From: Desulfobacteraceae bacterium | GTDB lineage: Bacteria; Desulfobacterota; Desulfobacteria; Desulfobacterales; Desulfatirhabdiaceae | NCBI GenBank assembly: GCA_027325475.1 | Contig: DAIEFO010000046.1 | Span: forward strand, 1-10,900 | Reading direction: 5' to 3' | Length of the DNA stretch: 10,900 bases | Shown here: piece after piece, positions 6,660 through 10,900 of the stretch | How positions within the stretch are numbered: the stretch's first letter is position 1 | Layout of the letters: each line of letters starts with the position of its first letter | The notes under the pieces: generated by a model | The model's database searches: none | The model's input: the letters and a program-made list of their open reading frames with translations, nothing else | Told to the model about the DNA's origin: nothing | Made by a program: the position numbers and the translations under genes

Positions 6660-6718
6660 GGAGATAAACTGTTCATAAACGTTTCCACTCATATGACAAC
6701 AAAGAGGACATTTTGGAC

Positions 6719-6931
6719 ATGGCTTTTCAACATCAGATCGACGTGGATCGCTGCAAGGGATGCGGGCTGTGCGTCGCCGTATGCCCCAAACATGTACTTG
6801 AAATAGCGGGTGAAGTGAATGCCAAAGGCTATTTCCCGGCTTATCAGGCCAGACCTGAAGACTGTGTTTATTGTTCAACCTGCTGCATCATGTGTCCGGA
6901 CGTGGCCATATCCATAACGGAAACGCCCTGA
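6719..6931 (+). CDS. korD: 2-oxoacid:ferredoxin oxidoreductase, delta (ferredoxin-like) subunit
   Basis: This 2x[4Fe-4S] ferredoxin-type subunit carries electrons from the catalytic subunits to free ferredoxin. Counted from the ATG at 6719 it has 70 residues. The first cluster motif is Cys12-x2-Cys15-x2-Cys18-x3-Cys22-Pro. The second is Cys49-x2-Cys52-x2-Cys55-x3-Cys59-Pro. An additional Cys56 sits beside the third ligand of cluster two. GAGG at 6704-6707 serves the start. A TTG at 6713 is an in-frame alternative at closer spacing, adding Met-Asp; I prefer the ATG because of codon strength. It is the first gene of the delta-alpha-beta-gamma set, with korA starting 34 bases after its stop. KEGG-type names korD and vorD are both used for such genes. 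Confidence 0.92.
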   Translation: MAFQHQIDVDRCKGCGLCVAVCPKHVLEIAGEVNAKGYFPAYQARPEDCVYCSTCCIMCPDVAISITETP

Positions 6932-6965
6932 CCCTGCAAGCCTTACGGATATTATGGAGGTTACC

Positions 6966-8057
6966 ATGAGTAAAGTTCTCATGAAAGGAAATGAAGCCAT
7001 CGGAGAAGCCGCCATTCGGGCGGGTTGTCTGAATTATTTTGCCTATCCCATCACCCCGCAGTCTGAAGTCGCCGAATACCTGTCTCATCGGATGCCGGAG
7101 GTCAATGGCGTTTTTCTCCAGGGTGAAAGCGAGGTGGCTGTTGGTTATATGATTTTTGGCGCTGCCGCCTGCGGCGCACGCGTCATGACAACATCGTCCA
7201 GCCCGGGCATCAGCCTCATGAGCGAAGCCCTCAGCTATATCGCCTGCGCCCAGTGCCCGGCAGTCTTCGTCAACATCATGCGGGGTGGCCCCGGACTCGG
7301 AGGCATATTGCCTTCCCAGGGAGATTATTTTCAGGCTACCAAGGGCGGCGGGCATGGCGATTACAGGCTTCTGGTGCTGGCTCCTGCCAGCGTTCAAGAA
7401 GCTGTCGAGATGGTGATGATGGCCTTCCCCTTGGCGGAAAAATACCGCAATCCTGTCATGATTATGGGAGATGGTCTGATTGGTCAGATGATGGAACCCG
7501 TTTTTTTTCCTGATCATCTCAAAACCGAGCAGCTCAATACCGACAGTTGGGCCACCAGCGGCATGAAAATTCGAGGCAGCAACACCCGGAATCTGGTAAA
7601 ATCGCTGTATCTGGATCCAATTCAGCTCAATAACCACAACCTTCACCTGAAGGCCAAGTATGACCGGATGAAAGTGGAAGAAATCCGCTTCGAACCCTAT
7701 AATATAGAATCCGACTACAAGGTGCTGATTGTCAGCTACGGTACCATGAGCCGCGTGTGCCGCACAGCTATAGACAATCTGAAAGCAGAAGGGCTTGAAG
7801 TCGGCATGATCCGGCCGCAAACGCTGTTTCCGTTTCCTGAAGCAACGATCCGCGATGCAGCCTCCAAAGAAAGCTGTCAGACCGTCATCAGCATTGAAAT
7901 GAGCATGGGACAGATGGTTGAAGATGTCGAGCGCAGCGTTCGAGGCCGGAAACCGGTTGAATGGTACGGAAAGTGCGGCGGCGAAGTTCCAACCCCTGAA
8001 GAAATTATGGAAGTGGTTCATTCCTTTGTAAAATCCGCACGAAAGGAGCAAAACTGA
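6966..8057 (+). CDS. korA: 2-oxoacid:ferredoxin oxidoreductase, alpha subunit (KorA/VorB type)
   Basis: The alpha subunit binds the pyrimidine end of thiamine diphosphate and the 2-oxoacid. The enzyme oxidatively decarboxylates a 2-oxoacid plus CoA to an acyl-CoA, CO2 and reduced ferredoxin, or runs in reverse. From the ATG at 6966 it has 363 residues. Visible landmarks are YPITPQSE (27-34), Glu56 in GESEVAVG, RGGPGLGG (106-113), the GGGHGDY loop (127-133) and RPQTLFPFP (283-291). An ATG at 6954 is in frame but precedes the ribosome site; GGAGG at 6956-6960 fits 6966. The protein resembles both 2-oxoglutarate (Kor) and branched-chain 2-oxoisovalerate (Vor) subunits, so the substrate is unsettled. 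Its TGA shares one base with the korB ATG, indicating coupled translation. Confidence 0.93.
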   Translation: MSKVLMKGNEAIGEAAIRAGCLNYFAYPITPQSEVAEYLSHRMPEVNGVFLQGESEVAVGYMIFGAAACGARVMTTSSSPGISLMSEALSYIACAQCPAVFVNIMRGGPGLGGILPSQGDYFQATKGGGHGDYRLLVLAPASVQEAVEMVMMAFPLAEKYRNPVMIMGDGLIGQMMEPVFFPDHLKTEQLNTDSWATSGMKIRGSNTRNLVKSLYLDPIQLNNHNLHLKAKYDRMKVEEIRFEPYNIESDYKVLIVSYGTMSRVCRTAIDNLKAEGLEVGMIRPQTLFPFPEATIRDAASKESCQTVISIEMSMGQMVEDVERSVRGRKPVEWYGKCGGEVPTPEEIMEVVHSFVKSARKEQN

Positions 8058-8821
8058 TGGGAAAGACATTTCACAAACCCGAAGCCCTTTCAGATCAGCC
8101 TACCCATTACTGTCCGGGATGCACCCATGGCGTCATTCACCGACTGGTGGCGGAGGTTATTGACGAACTGGGGATCCGCGACCGCACGGTAGGAATTGCT
8201 CCGGTCGGCTGCGCGGTCATGGCCTACAATTATTTCACCTGCGATTTTCAGGAGGCTGCCCACGGCAGAGCACCGGCCATGGCTACTGGTATGAAAAGGG
8301 TCCGGCCGGACCTGATGGTATTCACCTATCAGGGGGACGGTGATCTGGCCAGTATCGGTATGGGAGAAATTGTTCATGCTGCGAACCGCGGGGAAAAATT
8401 CACCACGATTTTTGTCAACAACGCCGTATATGGCATGACCGGAGGCCAAATGGCGCCGACCACCATGCCCAATCAGCGTACCACGACATCGCCTTTTGGC
8501 CGCAATGTCGCTGAAGTCGGCATGCCCATTAAGGTGGCAGAACTTCTGGCCGCCTTGCAGACACCGGCCTATATCACCCGGCAGACCGTTATAAAACCCA
8601 AATACATTCTTAAGGCCAAAAAAGCGATTCGTAAGGCATTTGAATATCAACAGGAAGGCAAATGCTTCAGCCTGGTGGAGGTGGTCAGCACCTGTCCCAC
8701 CAACTGGGGAATGACACCTCTGGAAGCAGTCAACTGGGCGGAAACGACCATGCTTCCCTACTACCCACTGGGTGATCTTAAAACGCCCGAATCCGTCAAT
8801 GGAGGAACAGATGCAAAGTGA
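8057..8821 (+). CDS. korB: 2-oxoacid:ferredoxin oxidoreductase, beta (TPP-binding) subunit
   Basis: The beta subunit holds the diphosphate end of thiamine diphosphate through Mg2+. It has 254 residues. YCPGCTHG (18-25) supplies an N-terminal CxxC often seen in this family. Cys52 lies in APVGCAV. The TPP/Mg motif runs from GDGD (93-96) to NNAVYG (121-126). A conserved AHGRAPAMATGMK (68-80) precedes it, and STCPTNWGM (211-219) lies near the C-terminus. AAGGAG at 8042-8047 supports the start, which overlaps the korA stop by one base. korC starts inside its last codons. The length and motif set fit a complete, functional subunit. Confidence 0.95.
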   Translation: MGKTFHKPEALSDQPTHYCPGCTHGVIHRLVAEVIDELGIRDRTVGIAPVGCAVMAYNYFTCDFQEAAHGRAPAMATGMKRVRPDLMVFTYQGDGDLASIGMGEIVHAANRGEKFTTIFVNNAVYGMTGGQMAPTTMPNQRTTTSPFGRNVAEVGMPIKVAELLAALQTPAYITRQTVIKPKYILKAKKAIRKAFEYQQEGKCFSLVEVVSTCPTNWGMTPLEAVNWAETTMLPYYPLGDLKTPESVNGGTDAK

Positions 8822-9353
8822 AGTCATGTTTGCCGGGTTTGGTGGCCAGGGCATTCTGCTCAGCGCCAAGATTCTTGCCCATGCCGCCATGGAACAGGGA
8901 TATGAAGTTGTCTGGATTCCCTCATACGGCCCGGAGATGCGGGGCGGCACCGCTTACTGCATGGTAGTTATCAGCGATCGCCCCATCGGTTCCCCCATTA
9001 TCCGGAATCCCGCACATCTGGTGGCCATGAATCGCCCATCGCTGGAAAAATTCGCACCTGCGGTAAAACCGGGGGGCGTTATATTGATCAACAGCTCCTT
9101 GATATCTGTAGGATCCGGAAGAACCGACGTTGATGAATTTATAATTCCTGTAAACGACATGGCGATTGCTCTGGGCAGCGTCAAATCCGCCAACATTGTA
9201 GCGCTTTCGGCGTTTGTCGCCCGAAGTCACATGGTGGACATTCATGTATTACGGGAATGTGTGAAGGAAGAATTTTCCAAAAAGCCCAAACTGCTTCCCC
9301 TGAATATGAGCGCAGTCGATGAAGGGCTGAAAGCGGCTGAAAATAAAAATTGA
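8811..9353 (+). CDS. korC: 2-oxoacid:ferredoxin oxidoreductase, gamma subunit
   Basis: The gamma subunit contributes to CoA binding and to assembly of the heterotetramer. From the ATG at 8811 it has 180 residues, the usual size. GFGGQG (9-14) and SYGPEMRGG (38-46) are the family signatures. GGAGG at 8801-8805 sets the start; the in-frame GTG at 8772 and ATG at 8799 lie upstream of or within that site and are less likely. It overlaps korB by 11 bases. The four subunits together make a complete Kor/Vor enzyme, so nothing appears to be missing. Confidence 0.94.
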   Translation: MQSEVMFAGFGGQGILLSAKILAHAAMEQGYEVVWIPSYGPEMRGGTAYCMVVISDRPIGSPIIRNPAHLVAMNRPSLEKFAPAVKPGGVILINSSLISVGSGRTDVDEFIIPVNDMAIALGSVKSANIVALSAFVARSHMVDIHVLRECVKEEFSKKPKLLPLNMSAVDEGLKAAENKN

Positions 9354-9360
9354 GTGCATT

Positions 9361-10449
9361 ATGACCATCACGATTCCTGACTATATTCAGTCCATAACCC
9401 CCTATAAGCCCGGAAAACCCATTGAGGAACTGGCCAGGGAGCTTGGCATTCACAACGCTGTCAAACTGGCTTCCAACGAAAACCCTTTGGGACCATCTCC
9501 AAAGGCCGTGGAAGCCATCGCCAGTGCCTTATCCAACCTGCACCGGTATCCAGACGGCGCAGGCCACAATCTGGTCACCCGTCTTTCCGATTATTGGAAA
9601 ATTGCTCCCGAATGTTTTGTTCCGGGAAATGGCTCCGACGATTTGATCGGCATGCTGACCCGTGCGCTGCTTCAACCGGGTGATGAAGTCATTGTTCCGA
9701 CACCATCGTTTCTAATGTATGAAATCAATGTGCGCAGCGCCGGTGCTGTTCCGGTTTTTGTCCCCTTGCGTTCACTGGCCATTCACCTGGATGACCTGAT
9801 AGAACGCATTACATCCCGCACACGGATGCTGTTTATCTGCAACCCGAACAATCCGACAGGGAGCGTGATATCCTGCAAAAATTTCGAAGCGTTTCTGCAG
9901 GCGCTTCCGTCAGACATTGTGGTGGTTGTAGATGAAGCCTATATGGAATTTGTCCGGGATCCGGACTGTGTCCGCAGCATAACATATGTCCACGGCAAGA
10001 CACCTCCGGTAGTCACTCTGAGAACTTTTTCAAAAGCGTATGGTCTTGCTGGTCTCCGGATCGGCTATGGCGTCATGAACCCTGAACTGGCAGGCGTCAT
10101 TCACCGGATACGGCAGCCGTTCAATACCAGTCTGCTGGCACAGGCAGGTGCTGTCGCCGCACTGGAAGATGAAAACTTTCTGAATCAGACGGTTCAGACC
10201 GTTCACAAAGGATTGGATTATCTTTTTGAGGAGCTGTCTAAAGCCAATATCCAGTACTTTCCCACGCAGTCGAATTTTTTTCTGATCGATACGAAAAAGA
10301 ATGCGGATAGTGTTTTCAATGCGATGCTGAAACTTGGAGTGATCGTACGTTCCATGACATCTTACGGTTACCCTGAATACATTCGTGTGAATACAGGCCT
10401 TCCAAAAGAAAATGAACGCCTGATTCAGGCGCTGAAACAGGTACTCTAA
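9361..10449 (+). CDS. hisC: Histidinol-phosphate aminotransferase
   Basis: HisC is a class I/II PLP-dependent aminotransferase that converts imidazole acetol phosphate and glutamate to histidinol phosphate in histidine synthesis. It has 362 residues, the normal length. Landmarks are SNENPLGPSP (38-47), NPNNPTG (161-167), DEAY (191-194), the Schiff-base Lys225 in TFSKAYGLAGLRIGY (222-236) and the C-terminal substrate-binding Arg342 in IRVNTG. No other his gene is in the window, so it is detached from a his operon. Related phenylalanine or tyrosine aminotransferases share this fold, so a broader substrate range is possible. It starts 7 bases after korC, with only a weak ribosome site, suggesting readthrough from the kor genes. 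It abuts cmk exactly (TAA then ATG). Confidence 0.92.
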   Translation: MTITIPDYIQSITPYKPGKPIEELARELGIHNAVKLASNENPLGPSPKAVEAIASALSNLHRYPDGAGHNLVTRLSDYWKIAPECFVPGNGSDDLIGMLTRALLQPGDEVIVPTPSFLMYEINVRSAGAVPVFVPLRSLAIHLDDLIERITSRTRMLFICNPNNPTGSVISCKNFEAFLQALPSDIVVVVDEAYMEFVRDPDCVRSITYVHGKTPPVVTLRTFSKAYGLAGLRIGYGVMNPELAGVIHRIRQPFNTSLLAQAGAVAALEDENFLNQTVQTVHKGLDYLFEELSKANIQYFPTQSNFFLIDTKKNADSVFNAMLKLGVIVRSMTSYGYPEYIRVNTGLPKENERLIQALKQVL

Positions 10450-10900
10450 ATGATGTCGGCATCCTCAACGCTTCAACTGAAAAAAGCGATTCTCGTTACC
10501 ATCGACGGGCCTGCAGGCGCCGGTAAAACAACGGTGAGCAAGCTTCTGGCAGAACAGCTTGACTACCGGTATCTCGACACCGGCGCTTTGTATCGGGCTG
10601 TAGCCTTTGGCGCCATGTTATCCCGGATTTGCACGGACGACGATATGGCTATGGATATATTTCTGAAAAAATCCCGGCTGACGCTGTTACCCGCTGCCAA
10701 AGGCTTTCGTCTGATATGGAACGATCAGGATATTACCGATCATCTGAGAACTCCCGAAATTTCCATGATGGCTTCTGCAGTCTCCGCCAAACCGGCTGTC
10801 CGTAATTTTCTTATAGACGTACAACGGGAAATCGGGATAGGTAAATCGCTGGTTTGTGAGGGCCGGGATATGGGCACCATCGTATTTCCGGATGCAGATA
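10450..10900 (+). CDS. cmk: Cytidylate kinase, 5' part (cut by the window edge)
   Basis: Cmk phosphorylates CMP and dCMP with ATP. The first 150 residues are present; the 3' end is outside the window. The Walker A loop GPAGAGKTT is at 20-28. YLDTGALYRA (41-50) is the substrate-binding segment typical of Cmk, and CEGRDMGTIVFPDAD (136-150) is the second family signature. The reading frame is intact up to the edge. The start is ATG at 10450, immediately after the hisC stop. A second ATG follows at 10453, and some 14 residues precede the core fold, so the true start could be slightly downstream. In many bacteria cmk is followed by rpsA; that cannot be seen here. Confidence 0.94.
   Translation, partial: MMSASSTLQLKKAILVTIDGPAGAGKTTVSKLLAEQLDYRYLDTGALYRAVAFGAMLSRICTDDDMAMDIFLKKSRLTLLPAAKGFRLIWNDQDITDHLRTPEISMMASAVSAKPAVRNFLIDVQREIGIGKSLVCEGRDMGTIVFPDAD

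Noticed and set aside
6613..6678. A 21-codon ORF (start MDGNPMKNSGDD) in the ATPase-korD gap, considered as a leader peptide
   Set aside because: There is no ribosome site, no run of regulatory codons and no attenuator-like terminator after it. The frame stays open upstream for a further 21 codons, but this fits chance.
6888..8069. A 393-codon minus-strand ORF opposite korA
   Set aside because: It mirrors a well-identified gene, its peptide is rich in His, Phe and Arg without family motifs, and long antisense ORFs are common opposite such codon usage.
8090..8950. A 286-codon minus-strand ORF opposite korB
   Set aside because: It is antisense to a clear TPP-binding subunit, with no recognisable motif or ribosome site.

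Overview
This window looks like a housekeeping stretch of an anaerobic bacterial chromosome. The gene content fits the Desulfobacterota (former Deltaproteobacteria), a sulfate-reducing or syntrophic lineage. The reasons are a four-subunit 2-oxoacid:ferredoxin oxidoreductase set in delta-alpha-beta-gamma order, a small FmdB-type zinc-ribbon protein, groES-groEL, and hisC joined directly to cmk. Base composition looks moderate, near 50% GC by eye. The taxonomic placement is inference from gene content; no rRNA or other decisive marker is present. Every recognisable gene is on the + strand.

Layout: (1) 1-299 has no confidently identifiable gene. It holds a candidate promoter and a short partial copy of a repeat. 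(2) recQ (300-2456) overlaps by ATGA a 182-residue protein of unknown function carrying an HELIH motif. (3) After a good sigma-70-like promoter comes the zinc-ribbon gene (3106-3393). (4) groES-groEL (3556-5540) sits behind a 162-bp gap with a perfect 19-bp palindrome and no CIRCE element. A very strong intrinsic terminator closes it. (5) 5603-5858 is gene-free and holds a MITE-like repeat of about 150 bp with imperfect terminal inverted repeats. A short relative of one arm lies near position 110. (6) A P-loop ATPase of the MinD/CobQ type (5859-6560) precedes korD-korA-korB-korC (6719-9353), which overlap or nearly abut. (7) hisC (9361-10449) and the 5' part of cmk (10450 to the edge) follow with almost no spacing.

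How the genes work together: the kor/vor genes encode a TPP-dependent enzyme. It either makes 2-oxoglutarate or a branched acyl-CoA interchangeable with the free 2-oxoacid, exchanging electrons with ferredoxin. The ATPase just upstream may be an accessory factor, but that is unproven. RecQ, GroESL, HisC and Cmk serve DNA repair, protein folding, histidine synthesis and nucleotide metabolism.

I found no CRISPR array, phage, toxin-antitoxin, secretion or defence system, tRNA or rRNA. The points most worth a second look are the palindrome upstream of groES, the MITE-like repeat whose right edge abuts a promoter-like -35, the HELIH protein coupled to recQ, and the ATPase beside the oxidoreductase.
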